Below, in pieces: positions 52,901 through 62,506 of a stretch of DNA of 64,000 nucleotides; the first letter of the stretch is position 1, and every line of letters begins with the position of its first letter. The notes under the pieces are model-generated. The model saw nothing but the letters and a program-made list of their open reading frames with translations. It did no database searches and had not been told where the DNA came from. The position numbers and the translations under genes were made by a program. The DNA lies in assembly GCF_011440395.1 (NCBI RefSeq), contig NZ_JAAOIX010000013.1, forward strand, positions 1 to 64,000, in the 5' to 3' direction. Source of the stretch: Pseudomaricurvus alcaniphilus. GTDB lineage: Bacteria > Pseudomonadota > Gammaproteobacteria > Pseudomonadales > Cellvibrionaceae.

Positions 52901-53250
52901 TCAGTACGCCGTACCAAAGTTGCGATCAGCAGCCCCTGTAGGGTTGGCCCGACACTGAGACACAGGGTCAGCGCACCGGATGACAACAGGCGGGCAGCGG
53001 AACCGGTATCCAGCCAGGACAGGCCGTAGGCGACCAGGGCGCCGAGCAACACCCCGATGCTGGCGGAATTGCCCAACAACAGGATAGCGGCGACCGCAAT
53101 TCCGGCTGGCGGCCAGACCGCGGTCGCCTCGCTGAGGGGAATCGCCAGTAACAGCGACAACCTGGCAGCAATGCAATAGGCGATCGCGGTTGCAGCCACA
53201 TTGAGGAGTAAGCGAGGCAGGTTCGAGCCGGCGACGGCGAGGTTTGACAT
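49927..53250 (-). CDS. MASE1-CHASE-PAS-GGDEF-EAL signalling protein
   Basis: A 1,107-residue multi-domain membrane protein. Residues ~10-220 are a MASE1-like membrane sensor (LSEATAVWPPAGIAVAA), ~240-490 a periplasmic CHASE region (FERFGHNMLLRNPHLQALEWIPRV), then a helix and PAS domain (~570-690). The GGDEF domain has an intact RLGGDEFG (about 745). The EAL domain has EVLVRLR in place of EALLR, with ITETSAI and LDDFGSGLSSFAYLKNL intact. It can plausibly both make and break c-di-GMP. Convergent with the DegS-like gene. Confidence 0.92.
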   Translation of the reverse strand: MSNLAVAGSNLPRLLLNVAATAIAYCIAARLSLLLAIPLSEATAVWPPAGIAVAAILLLGNSASIGVLLGALVAYGLSWLDTGSAARLLSSGALTLCLSVGPTLQGLLIATLVRRTESRSPMLVAEGAILRFLFAYAPLGCLVASSLCVGVLLLFGVVTPADFFLSWFTWWIGDVIGVITVAPLLLVLLQKTGGRVPSRRLSVGVPMLLLLAAVILLFYNNQKRELEQAQREFNASASRLQMDLEAELEQSLDAVYALKHYMEGSEYISAVEFERFGHNMLLRNPHLQALEWIPRVTAAQRGEFEVDPEGPGKITYRDAQGRLQPAQPGEEYYPIKYVVPLAGNEAAYGFDVSSSPVARQAQLRARQAPEAIATQPLRLVQGSADQNGLVIYLATYPRGQFSGFMATVLRLDAFIQALAQRTFTFPHSLYLEIIDVTAAPVPVYISDGRAAAGADLLALEREVQFSGRRWKVTYYPGAASINPQLHWGSLWLLLGGMMFTALFGGWLLSLTGRTLQVTREVERRTLELRQEVAERSLVQKELRKLSLAVEHSPSMVLITDPQGLVEYLNPKFAEVSGYLPEELLGQNAGCLYLDEYGQDFYADLIRQVRVDGEWKGEVHSQKKSGERYWAQLSLAPIFDDDGDLRHIVSVHQDITESKFIQEQISYQASHDLLTGLANRYEFERQLQRLLDSRKVDRRTHAYCFCDLDQFKVVNDTSGHAAGDALLKQVAVILQNTLRKRDTLARLGGDEFGILMENCSLAEAELVAHKVLAELEQFRFVWEGSLHSLGVSIGVVLIDDNCNDITDILKNADSACYTAKDAGRNRVHVYKADDELLAKREGEIYWVGEINTALEEDRFELYGQLIVPILDASLKPSIEVLVRLRRDGELINPGAFLPAAERYGLSPKIDRWVVRKAFAWLAEYRGFGEVVDALAINLSGHSLGDSKLLDAIYAELQRGKIDPSWIKFEITETSAIANLAEARKFIDAVKQLGCGLSLDDFGSGLSSFAYLKNLAVDYLKIDGMFVKDIADDPIDLAMVKSINEIGQVMGKKTIAEFVENEEVLDVLRQLGVDYAQGYGIGVPKPLAHVVQEVVDQAHQRKAQLSSVV

Positions 53251-53406
53251 AGGTCCAATTAACAGGCTTGTCTTCCCTGGCTAAAAGTAACGTCAATGCA
53301 TTCCATTGCAGCGACCGGGAGCTGTCCCATGACTAAGGATAGACTACCGGTGGCGATCAGTCCGGGTTTTATAACATCGAAAGGTTTGTGGCCGGCGGCC
53401 GGGCGT

Positions 53407-54717
53407 TTACTTGCGTACACGGTATTCAGCCGAGCGGGCGTGGGCTTCCAGGGATTCCCCGCGCGCCAGCACAGAGGCCACTTTGCCGAGTGTGGAAGCC
53501 CCCTCCGGCGAACAGTGGATAATCGAACTGCGCTTCTGGAAGTCGTAAACCCCCAGCGGTGATGAGAACCGGGCCGTGCCAGACGTGGGCAATACATGGT
53601 TGGGACCGGCACAATAATCACCCACCGCCTCGGCGGTGTGCCGGCCCATAAAAATAGCCCCGGCGTGGCGAATGGCAGGCAACAGGGATTGCGGGTCGGC
53701 AACTGACAGCTCCAGGTGTTCCGGGGCAATGCGGTTGCTGACCGCCACCGCCTGCGCCAGGTCACTCACCAGAATAAACGCGCCGCGCTCACTCAGGGAC
53801 TGGCGCGCTATGGACTCCCGCGCCAGGGTCGGCAATAAGCGGTTGATGCTCGCCTGCACCTGACCGAGAAATCCGGCGTCCGGGCTTATCAGTATCGACT
53901 GTGCCTGCTCGTCGTGCTCGGCCTGGGAGAACAGGTCCATGGCAATCCAGTCGGGGTCGGTCGCGCCATCGCAGACCACCAGTATTTCCGAAGGCCCGGC
54001 AATCATGTCGATGGCGACCGTACCGAATACCGAGCGCTTGGCCGTGGCCACATAAATATTGCCGGGCCCGACGATCTTGTCCACTTTGGGCACCGTCGCC
54101 GTGCCGTACGCCAGCGCCGCTACCGCCTGGGCGCCACCGATGGTAATAACCATGTCGACCTCGGCCAGCGCCGCTGCCGCCAATACCAGATCGCTGATTT
54201 CACCGTCCGGTGCCGGTACCACCATCACCACTTCGTCGACCCCGGCCACCTTGGCGGGAATGGCATTCATCAGCACTGACGAGGGATAGGAGGCCTTGCC
54301 GCCCGGCACATAGAGGCCGACTCGCTGCATCGCGGTGACCTGTTGACCCAGCACTGTACCGTCGGCCTCGGTGTACTGCCAGGAGGCCTGCTTCTGGTGT
54401 TCATGGTAACTGCGGATACGGGCCGCCGCCGCCTCCAGTGCCTCGCGCTGCGCTGCAGGGATTGCCTGCAACGCAGCAGCCAGCCGGGCCGCGGGCACCA
54501 CCAGCTCGGCCACCGCCGTGGCGCTGACCCGGTCGAAACGATTGGTATAGCGCAGCAGGGCGGCATCGCCCTCGGCCTTCACCTCGGCCAGAATAGCGGC
54601 CACAGTGGCTGCTACCGCGCCGTCCGAAACCGACTCCCAGGCCAGTAACTCGTCCAGCCGGGCATTAAAGTCCGGTGCGTTGGCATCCAGTGTTTTGATC
54701 GTGGTGACTGTGCTCAT
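53407..54717 (-). CDS. hisD: histidinol dehydrogenase
   Basis: A 436-residue zinc enzyme doing the last two steps of histidine synthesis. [32 protein letters not shown] and [15 protein letters not shown] are family signatures and hold the active-site Glu and His region (APEHLEL further on). The ATG at 54715-54717 ([13 protein letters not shown]) gives the usual length. It follows hisG by 22 bases. Confidence 0.96.
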   Translation of the reverse strand: MSTVTTIKTLDANAPDFNARLDELLAWESVSDGAVAATVAAILAEVKAEGDAALLRYTNRFDRVSATAVAELVVPAARLAAALQAIPAAQREALEAAAARIRSYHEHQKQASWQYTEADGTVLGQQVTAMQRVGLYVPGGKASYPSSVLMNAIPAKVAGVDEVVMVVPAPDGEISDLVLAAAALAEVDMVITIGGAQAVAALAYGTATVPKVDKIVGPGNIYVATAKRSVFGTVAIDMIAGPSEILVVCDGATDPDWIAMDLFSQAEHDEQAQSILISPDAGFLGQVQASINRLLPTLARESIARQSLSERGAFILVSDLAQAVAVSNRIAPEHLELSVADPQSLLPAIRHAGAIFMGRHTAEAVGDYCAGPNHVLPTSGTARFSSPLGVYDFQKRSSIIHCSPEGASTLGKVASVLARGESLEAHARSAEYRVRK

Positions 54718-54739
54718 GCAGATTCCCGGGCCCTGACTA

Positions 54740-55369
54740 CTACTGGATTGCCGCTGCAACCGCGTCAATCAATTGCTGGATACGCTGGTGCTTCATTTTC
54801 ATGGAAGCCTTGTTGACGATTAACCGCGAACTGATATCGGCGATCAGTTCCCGCGGCTCCAGACCGTTAGCTTTGAGCGTATTACCGGTGTCCACAATAT
54901 CCACGATTTCGTCGGCCAGGCTCATAATTGGTGCCAGCTCCATGGCCCCGTAAAGTTTGATCAAATCCACTTGGCGCCCCTGGGCCGCGTAGTGACGCCG
55001 GGCAATATTGACGTATTTGGTGGCCACCCGGATGCGGCCAGCGGGAGTTTCGGCGCCCTTGACGCCGGCCGTCATCAGCCGGCAGCGGGCGATGCCCAGG
55101 TCGATGGGCTCGTACAAACCGTCGTTGCCGCTCTCCAGCAGGGTATCCTTGCCGGACACACCCACATCGGCGGAACCGAACTTGACGTAGGTCGGCACGT
55201 CACTGCCGCGCAATACCAACAGCCGGGTATCGGGCTGGTTGGTGGCAAACACCAGTTTGCGACTCTTGCTGATATCTTCGGTGGGCTCGATGCCGGCTGC
55301 GGCCAGCAGGGGCAGGGTCTCCTTCAGGATACGACCCTTGGTGAGCGCTATGGTTAATTTTTGCGACAT
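54740..55369 (-). CDS. hisG: ATP phosphoribosyltransferase, short form
   Basis: A 209-residue HisG lacking the C-terminal regulatory domain. [19 protein letters not shown] opens the protein, and [16 protein letters not shown] and [19 protein letters not shown] are substrate-binding segments. Short-form HisG works in a complex with HisZ, which is not in this window. Located between murA and hisD, the usual gammaproteobacterial order. Confidence 0.96.
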   Translation of the reverse strand: MSQKLTIALTKGRILKETLPLLAAAGIEPTEDISKSRKLVFATNQPDTRLLVLRGSDVPTYVKFGSADVGVSGKDTLLESGNDGLYEPIDLGIARCRLMTAGVKGAETPAGRIRVATKYVNIARRHYAAQGRQVDLIKLYGAMELAPIMSLADEIVDIVDTGNTLKANGLEPRELIADISSRLIVNKASMKMKHQRIQQLIDAVAAAIQ

Positions 55370-55405
55370 AAAATACTCAACTTTCTATCAGGGCGGCGCG
55401 CGCCA

Positions 55406-56671
<1,266 letters not shown>

Positions 56672-56704
56672 CTACAGAGTCACCTTGGAGGGAGTGGGCC
56701 GCAG

Positions 56705-56944
56705 TCAGGCACGCTTGCCCCACTGCTCCGGTGTATAGGTCTTCATGTTGACGGCGTGGATGGTGCCGCTGGCTATTTGCTCCTGTAAAACGGCATACAC
56801 CAGCTGTTGTTTCTTGACCGGGCTCAGGCCCTCGAAGGCAGGGCTCACGACCACCAGGTTGACGTGGCTGCCGTCGACATTGACGTCTACCTCGGCATCC
56901 GCAATCTGCGCTTGCAACAGCTCTTTAATTTGTTCCGGGCTCAT
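56705..56944 (-). CDS. ibaG: BolA family protein IbaG
   Basis: A 79-residue BolA-fold protein with GSHVNLVVVSPAFEGLSPVKKQQLVYAVLQ, and the conserved His in SGTIHAVNMKTYTPEQW. It works with monothiol glutaredoxin in iron-sulfur/acid stress handling. The position directly before murA is conserved (YrbA). mlaB, which usually precedes it, is missing. Confidence 0.93.
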   Translation of the reverse strand: MSPEQIKELLQAQIADAEVDVNVDGSHVNLVVVSPAFEGLSPVKKQQLVYAVLQEQIASGTIHAVNMKTYTPEQWGKRA

Positions 56945-57114
56945 TCGTGCTCCTCATTGGGTTGTTCTGCGCCTTTTAATACAGCGAGAGCTAGTCAACG
57001 CGGCGGCGCCGGTTTAGGCAGCGCGCCGCAAAAACCGGCATTCTATAGTGAACGTCGACATTAAGCACCCACCAACAAGCAGCCGCCAGCCCTGGCCAGC
57101 CAATGCGGCAGGCC

Positions 57115-57735
57115 TCAACTTGACCAGTTATCGATCACCAGATCCAGGTCGCCGTGTTTTTTCATGGCCTGGGCGAACTGGGAGCGGAAGGTGTTGCCAA
57201 GATTTACACCGTCAATAATGACGTTTAACAGTTTCCACTGGTTGTTGAGTTTGCTTTTTCCCATGCTGTAGACCACTGTGTGGTTGCTGCCATCACCGAG
57301 GATTTTCTGCACCACACTGGCTTTGCGCTGGTCGCCCGGCTCCTCCACCGGTGGCAAAATCTCCACTTTCTGGTTAGCGTAAACCACCATGCCCTTGGCA
57401 TAGGTGCTGATCATATTGGTTTGAAATACCTCGCTGAAGCGCTTGCGCTGCGCCGCACTGGCCTGGCGGGCAAAACTGCCCATAACACCGTTGGCGATGT
57501 AATCGAAGGCCACGACCGGCTCCAGGATGGCGCCAATCTCCAGGTAAAATGCCGCCGGGTCCCGCTCCAGCAACTCGCCTCGCGACTCCACCACACTCAA
57601 TACTTCAGCCGTGACCCGCTGCACCAACTGGTGCGGCGTCTCTTCAGTGGCCTCTGCCTGGGCCGCTGCAACCACGGCCATTCCGACCCACGCCAGCAGC
57701 GCAAGGCGCAGCCAGTTCATACCGATCTTTCCCAT
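57115..57735 (-). CDS. mlaC: phospholipid-binding protein MlaC
   Basis: A 206-residue periplasmic lipid shuttle with a signal peptide (MNWLRLALLAWVGMAVVAAAQA; M6 at 57720 may be the start). PVVAFDYIANGVMG and NNQWKLLNVIIDGVNLGNTFRSQF are MlaC landmarks. It passes phospholipids between the outer-membrane Mla complex and MlaFEDB. The usual partners mlaF, mlaE, mlaD (upstream) and mlaB (downstream) are absent here. Confidence 0.93.
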   Translation of the reverse strand: MGKIGMNWLRLALLAWVGMAVVAAAQAEATEETPHQLVQRVTAEVLSVVESRGELLERDPAAFYLEIGAILEPVVAFDYIANGVMGSFARQASAAQRKRFSEVFQTNMISTYAKGMVVYANQKVEILPPVEEPGDQRKASVVQKILGDGSNHTVVYSMGKSKLNNQWKLLNVIIDGVNLGNTFRSQFAQAMKKHGDLDLVIDNWSS

Positions 57736-58021
57736 AACGTCTATTTTTCCTTACCCGGACTGAAAATCGAGCGCGGCAGACACGGCCATCATCGCGACCG
57801 CTGCCGAATACACACTCTGCGGAACATTGCACACACACACAACCGCACTGGCCTGAGTCAGCGCAGCTGGCCGGGAGAAGCATACCCGCGCCCAGCTGAA
57901 CAGTTAATTAACAGCAATTTTTCCTGCTGCGGGCTGACAAGCGCCGCCCGCCACTATACCATCTGCCACCTTTAAGTTGCACCCGAGAACTTCTTCTCAA
58001 AACTTTGACTGGGGTATATAC
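57736..58021. promoter_or_regulatory. divergent intergenic region mlaC / caxA
   Basis: 286 bases without a gene, where mlaFED would lie in related genomes. A short palindrome (gttaattaac, 57903-57912) is the only symmetric site noticed. Confidence 0.4.
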
Positions 58022-59002
58022 ATGTCGGAACTTTGGCTCGCCTGGCTTGCCATTATTGCCGGGTTTTGCGGTCTGGTCTGGAGTGCTGACCGGTTCGTGG
58101 CGGGCAGTGCCGCGATCGCCAATAATCTCGGTGTCAGCCGCCTGGTGATTGGCCTGACCATTGTCTCGCTGGGCACCTCGGCCCCGGAGATCGTGGTCTC
58201 TATCAGCGCCGCGTTAAAGCACAGCGGCGAGCTGGCGGTCGGTAACGCACTGGGCTCCAATATTGCCAATATCGGGCTGGTGCTGGCCATTACCACCCTG
58301 CTGGCGCCACTGCCTATACAGGCCCACCTGGTGAAACAGGAAATACCGATTCTGGTTGCCGTCACGGCTCTGGCCGGCTGGGTGCTCTATGACGCCAGGC
58401 TGGTTGCCTTCGAAGGCATTCTGTTGCTGGCCATCCTGGTCCCGCTGCTGGTGTTTATTGTGCACAGCAAACGCAAGCATCCGCCCGGGCCGGAAGAGCT
58501 CGCCGAGATCACCGTGATGCCCAATGCAACCGCGGTGCTCTGTTTTGTGTTAGGCCTGTCGGTGCTGATCGGCAGCTCGGAAACGCTGGTCTGGGGCGCC
58601 AGCAGCGTGGCGACGGCGTTCGGGGTCAGCCCACTGATTATCGGCCTCACCGTAGTGGCGGTGGGCACCAGCTTGCCAGAGTTGGCCGCCTCGGTTGTCA
58701 GCGCCCTGAAAGGCCATCAGGACATGGCCCTGGGCAATATCATTGGCTCCAACATCTTTAATATACTTACAGTCATGGCCATTCCGGGTATCATTCACAC
58801 CACCAGCATGGAGCCCGAAGTATTCAGTCGCGACTTTGCCGCCATGGCGGCCATTACCGCGCTGCTGGCCGCAGCGATAATAGTGGATTTCCAGATCCGT
58901 AAATGGCGCTCCAGCGCTGGTAAAACCGTACACCTGGGCAGGTTGATCGGCTCTGTTTTGCTGGTCTGCTACGCGGGCTATTACTACCTGCTGTTCCGCT
59001 GA
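58022..59002 (+). CDS. caxA: calcium/sodium antiporter (YrbG/CaxA-type)
   Basis: A 326-residue membrane exchanger with two inverted Na/Ca exchanger domains of about five helices. The ion-binding repeats are GTSAPEIVVSI and GTSLPELAASV, each followed by a GN-GSNI motif (VGNALGSNIANI, LGNIIGSNIFNI). The ATG at 58022 is chosen over an open upstream frame. First gene of the kdsD-lpt-rpoN block, as in E. coli yrbG. Confidence 0.94.
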   Translation: MSELWLAWLAIIAGFCGLVWSADRFVAGSAAIANNLGVSRLVIGLTIVSLGTSAPEIVVSISAALKHSGELAVGNALGSNIANIGLVLAITTLLAPLPIQAHLVKQEIPILVAVTALAGWVLYDARLVAFEGILLLAILVPLLVFIVHSKRKHPPGPEELAEITVMPNATAVLCFVLGLSVLIGSSETLVWGASSVATAFGVSPLIIGLTVVAVGTSLPELAASVVSALKGHQDMALGNIIGSNIFNILTVMAIPGIIHTTSMEPEVFSRDFAAMAAITALLAAAIIVDFQIRKWRSSAGKTVHLGRLIGSVLLVCYAGYYYLLFR

Positions 59003-59063
59003 GCCCAGCCAGGCTCGCGCGCACCTGACTATTAATACAACAGCCAAAAAACACGATAACCGA

Positions 59064-60053
59064 ATGAACATGACCAAGCCCCTGAATAAAGCCCAGCTGC
59101 TCAAAGCTGGCAAACGCACCCTCGACATGGAAGCCAGCGCTGTTGCGGCACTGATCGAGCGCATCGACGACAATTTTATCAAAGCCTGCGAGTTAATTCT
59201 GGCCTGTCGCGGCCGTGTAATTGTCACCGGCATGGGCAAGTCCGGCCATATTGGCAGCAAGATTGCCGCCACCCTGGCCAGCACCGGTACACCGGCATTT
59301 TTCGTACACCCCGGCGAGGCCAGCCACGGCGACCTGGGCATGATCACCCGCGATGACGTGGTAATCGGCATTTCTTATTCCGGCTCTTCGGCCGAACTCA
59401 TCACCCTGCTGCCGCTGCTCAAGCGCCTCGGGATACCGCTGATCAGTATGGCCGGCAAGACCGAATCACCGCTGGCCCAGGCCGCCGACGTGCAGCTGGA
59501 CATCAGCATTGAGACCGAGGCTTGCCCGCTCAACCTGGCGCCCACCACCAGCACCACGGCCACCCTGGCCATGGGCGATGCGCTGGCCATTGCCCTGCTG
59601 GAGGCCCGCGGCTTCACCGCTGAAGACTTCGCCTTCTCTCACCCCGGCGGCGCACTCGGTCGCAAATTGTTGCTGAAAGTAGAAGATATTATGCACAAGG
59701 ACACCGAGGTTCCCCGGGTGCGCACCGATACTCCGCTGAGTCGGGCGCTGCTGGAAATGACCGAGAAGGGCTTTGGTATGACCACCATCGTCGACGATCA
59801 CAATCGTTTGCTGGGGGTATTTACCGACGGCGACTTGCGCCGCAGCGTCGACCAGGGGGTTGACCTGAGCTCCGCCGTTATGAGCCAGGTTATGTCTGCC
59901 AACCCCAAAACGGTACACGTCAATCTGCTCGCCGCGGAGGCACTGGGCATCATGGAGGCGCGTAAAATTACCGCCTTGATCGTTGCCAACGACCAGGGCG
60001 AACCGGTCGGCGTGGTGCACATGCACGACATATTGCGCGCTGGAGTGGTATAA
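59064..60053 (+). CDS. kdsD: arabinose-5-phosphate isomerase
   Basis: A 329-residue enzyme converting ribulose-5-phosphate to arabinose-5-phosphate for KDO synthesis. SIS domain: VTGMGKSGHIGSKIAATLASTGTPAFFVHPGEASHGDLGM and SYSGSSAELI. Two CBS domains follow (about 205-325; MEKGFGMTTIVDD, GVFTDGDLRR, KITALIVAND). kdsC normally follows but is absent. Confidence 0.96.
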   Translation: MNMTKPLNKAQLLKAGKRTLDMEASAVAALIERIDDNFIKACELILACRGRVIVTGMGKSGHIGSKIAATLASTGTPAFFVHPGEASHGDLGMITRDDVVIGISYSGSSAELITLLPLLKRLGIPLISMAGKTESPLAQAADVQLDISIETEACPLNLAPTTSTTATLAMGDALAIALLEARGFTAEDFAFSHPGGALGRKLLLKVEDIMHKDTEVPRVRTDTPLSRALLEMTEKGFGMTTIVDDHNRLLGVFTDGDLRRSVDQGVDLSSAVMSQVMSANPKTVHVNLLAAEALGIMEARKITALIVANDQGEPVGVVHMHDILRAGVV

Positions 60054-60054
60054 A

Positions 60055-60195
60055 ATGATACGGTTGCGCGGCCTCGCCGTGCCCGCAAACAGCAAAAAAA
60101 CCAGCCTTGCGGTGGACGCTCCGCGCACAGGCGCTAAACTCTATCGCTTTACTGGCAGTGGCGACGGCGCGTCGCCAGGAATCGAGCTCCCATGA
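60055..60195 (+). CDS. possible 46-residue ORF in the kdsC position
   Basis: Starts MIRLRGLAVPANSKK one base after the kdsD stop and ends in an ATGA overlap with the next tiny frame. No similarity to KdsC or any known family. It may be a spacer read through by coupled ribosomes rather than a functional gene. Confidence 0.25.
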   Translation: MIRLRGLAVPANSKKTSLAVDAPRTGAKLYRFTGSGDGASPGIELP

Positions 60196-60266
60196 AAACA
60201 CACAGCGGGCCCAATCGCCCTCCCGGCCATCACCTCACAGCGCAGCTGCTTCGGGGCAGTCACTGA
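60192..60266 (+). CDS. possible 24-residue leader ORF coupled to lptC
   Basis: ATG at 60192 with AGGAATCGAG upstream; the stop overlaps the lptC start as TGATG. Basic, His-rich peptide. Likely role, if any, is translational coupling to lptC. Confidence 0.3.
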   Translation: MKTHSGPNRPPGHHLTAQLLRGSH

Positions 60267-60871
60267 TGTTTAAGAAATGGCTGGCGCCCTTTTTCCTGAT
60301 CCTCCTGACTACGGTTTTCCTGCTGTTATGGGAGTCACCACCGGAGCGCTTTTTACCTGACGCCCTGTTCGGACAGGCACAACCGCAGACGCCGACCGCC
60401 AGTTACCCCACCAATATCCTGGTGAATACCCGCAGCCGGCGCTACGACAGCGAAGGCCAGTTGAGCTCTGTCATTAGCGCCAGCCGCACCCGCTTCTACC
60501 AGTCGGTGGCGGGCCAGCCTGCTGTAGCGGAGCGCACCGAGATTGAAAACCCGGATATTACCCTGATCACAATCGGCAGCCCCCCCTGGAAGGCGACTGC
60601 TGACAGCGGCCGCACCACCGAAAACGGCCAGGTGGTAGAGCTGATGGACAACGTCAAATTGCGCCAAACCGAAAGCACCGACCGCGCCGTTGAGCTTACC
60701 ACCACCCATCTGCTGATAAAGCCGGAACAACAATACGCCGAAACCGACAAACCTGTTACTATCCGGTCCGTCAACGATATCACTCACGCCACCGGAATGA
60801 GAGCTTATCTGGAGCAGGACAGAATTCAATTGCTGTCCAATGTCAGAGGAATATATGAGCCAAACAGATAG
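60266..60871 (+). CDS. lptC: LPS export protein LptC
   Basis: A 201-residue inner-membrane-anchored bitopic protein: helix LAPFFLILLTTVFLLLW at the N-terminus, then a beta-jellyroll (YDSEGQLSSVISASRTRFYQS, VELMDNVKLRQ, NDITHATGMRAYLEQDRIQLLSNV). It passes LPS from LptB2FG to LptA. Start ATG 60266 is followed directly by the membrane helix; the frame is open further upstream but without similarity. It overlaps lptA by 17 bases. Confidence 0.92.
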   Translation: MFKKWLAPFFLILLTTVFLLLWESPPERFLPDALFGQAQPQTPTASYPTNILVNTRSRRYDSEGQLSSVISASRTRFYQSVAGQPAVAERTEIENPDITLITIGSPPWKATADSGRTTENGQVVELMDNVKLRQTESTDRAVELTTTHLLIKPEQQYAETDKPVTIRSVNDITHATGMRAYLEQDRIQLLSNVRGIYEPNR

Positions 60872-61433
60872 CCAGCAAAGACCTCCAGGCATCGCTTCAG
60901 GCAATCCCGCAGCGCGCTGGGGCCAGCTGCTGTCAATCGCCCTGCTGGGACTGATCGGCAGCAGCTGGTGCCCGCCCACCCTGGCTCTGGCCAGCGACCG
61001 GCAACAGCCGATCCACATCAGCTCCAACAGCGCCGAGCGCGACGAAAGCAAGGGCATCACCACCTACAGTGGCGCCGTGGAAATCAGCCAGGGCACCCTG
61101 CAGATACAGGCCAACAAGGTAGTTATACACAGCGATGGCAATAAAATATCCAGAATCGTCGCCACCGGCTCCCCCGCCAAATACCAGCAAGTGCCGGCGG
61201 AAAACAAACAATTGGTGGTGGCTAAAGGTGAAACCATCGAATACCTGATCAGCGACGACAAGCTGCGCCTGATCAGCAAGGCCTCCCTCTACCAGAGTGA
61301 TGGCACCACCATGACCGGGGACAAGATCAACTACGACATCAAGGCGTCCATCGTCACGGCGGAGAGCGGCAGCACCTCCAGCTCCGACCGCATCCACATG
61401 ATTATCCCGCCCAAGCCTAAAGACAGCGATTGA
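60855..61433 (+). CDS. lptA: LPS transport periplasmic protein LptA
   Basis: A 192-residue periplasmic OstA-fold protein that forms the LPS bridge. A signal-like segment (LLSIALLGLIGSSW...LALAS) is preceded by a longer than usual N-terminus; the mature part starts DRQQPIHISSNSAERDESKGITTYSGAVEISQGTLQI, the family signature. I use the ATG at 60855 (AGAGGA five bases upstream); one at 60840 is possible. Confidence 0.94.
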   Translation: MSQTDSQQRPPGIASGNPAARWGQLLSIALLGLIGSSWCPPTLALASDRQQPIHISSNSAERDESKGITTYSGAVEISQGTLQIQANKVVIHSDGNKISRIVATGSPAKYQQVPAENKQLVVAKGETIEYLISDDKLRLISKASLYQSDGTTMTGDKINYDIKASIVTAESGSTSSSDRIHMIIPPKPKDSD

Positions 61434-61466
61434 TCGCCGCAGCCCAATACGAGTAACCCACTACCA

Positions 61467-62192
61467 ATGCCTACCCTACAAGCCTTGCATCTCGCCAAAA
61501 GCTACAAAAACCGAAGTGTTGTGCTGGATGTCTCGCTGTCCGTCAATAGCGGCCAAATAGTTGGCCTGCTGGGCCCCAACGGCGCCGGCAAAACCACCTG
61601 TTTCTATATGATTGCCGGCCTGGTCGAAGCCGACCGGGGCGAGGTGCTGGTCAACGACAAGGACATTACCCACCTGCCAATGCACGGCCGCGCCCGCGCC
61701 GGCATCGGCTACCTGCCCCAGGAAGCGTCGGTGTTTCGCAAGCTAACAGTGGCCCAGAACATTATGGCGATACTGGAAACGCGCAAAAACCTGAGCCGGC
61801 AAGACCGGGCCGCCAAGCTCGACCAACTGATGCGGGAATTTCACATCACCCACATCGAGAAAAGCCTGGGCATGGCCCTGTCCGGCGGCGAACGACGCCG
61901 GGTTGAAATCGCCCGGGCACTGGCCGCCGACCCCGACTTTATCCTCCTGGATGAACCCTTTGCCGGGGTCGACCCTATTTCGGTCAGCGACATCAAGCAC
62001 ATCATCCACCACCTGAAAGAGCGCGGCATCGGCGTGCTGATTACCGATCACAATGTCCGCGATACCCTCGACATCTGCGAGAAGGCCTACATCGTCAGCG
62101 AAGGGCGCATTATTGCCGAAGGCGACTCCAATACTGTTCTCAACAACGAGACCGTCAAAGAGGTTTACCTCGGACACCAATTCAGACTATAG
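61467..62192 (+). CDS. lptB: LPS export ABC ATPase LptB
   Basis: A 241-residue ATPase: Walker [11 protein letters not shown], signature [15 protein letters not shown], Walker [14 protein letters not shown], switch His in [11 protein letters not shown]. It powers LptFG, encoded at 9.6-11.8 kb. The [17 protein letters not shown] segment is typical of LptB. Confidence 0.97.
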   Translation: MPTLQALHLAKSYKNRSVVLDVSLSVNSGQIVGLLGPNGAGKTTCFYMIAGLVEADRGEVLVNDKDITHLPMHGRARAGIGYLPQEASVFRKLTVAQNIMAILETRKNLSRQDRAAKLDQLMREFHITHIEKSLGMALSGGERRRVEIARALAADPDFILLDEPFAGVDPISVSDIKHIIHHLKERGIGVLITDHNVRDTLDICEKAYIVSEGRIIAEGDSNTVLNNETVKEVYLGHQFRL

Positions 62193-62506
62193 TTAATCCG
62201 TAAGCTCGTAGTTAATCTGTAAGCCCGCCAGATGCCGATAAAAGACCCAGCTGACGGGCGTGCACCAGAAACCCAGTCAGCCCGCACGATCATCGTGCCA
62301 TCTCACGCCGACCCGGAACACCCCTCCTCTCTCTTTTTTACCCTCCCAGCCCTAGCAGGCGGCATAAATCTTGCTTGTTAAAATTGATCAACTCAGCTAA
62401 CCTGACTACACTCAATATCAGCGGTAATAGCGCGTCAGCGCGCCATATCCACTCATGAGCTGTCCGCTCTGCGGCAGCATCGATGTTTTAAGTAGCCAGA
62501 TTACGC
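62191..62506. other. intergenic region lptB-rpoN with a 19-bp direct repeat
   Basis: A tandem pair agttaatccgtaagctcgt (62191-62209) and its diverged copy (62210-62228) overlaps the lptB stop region. The rest of the ~315-base gap shows no gene; it likely holds the rpoN promoter. Confidence 0.5.
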
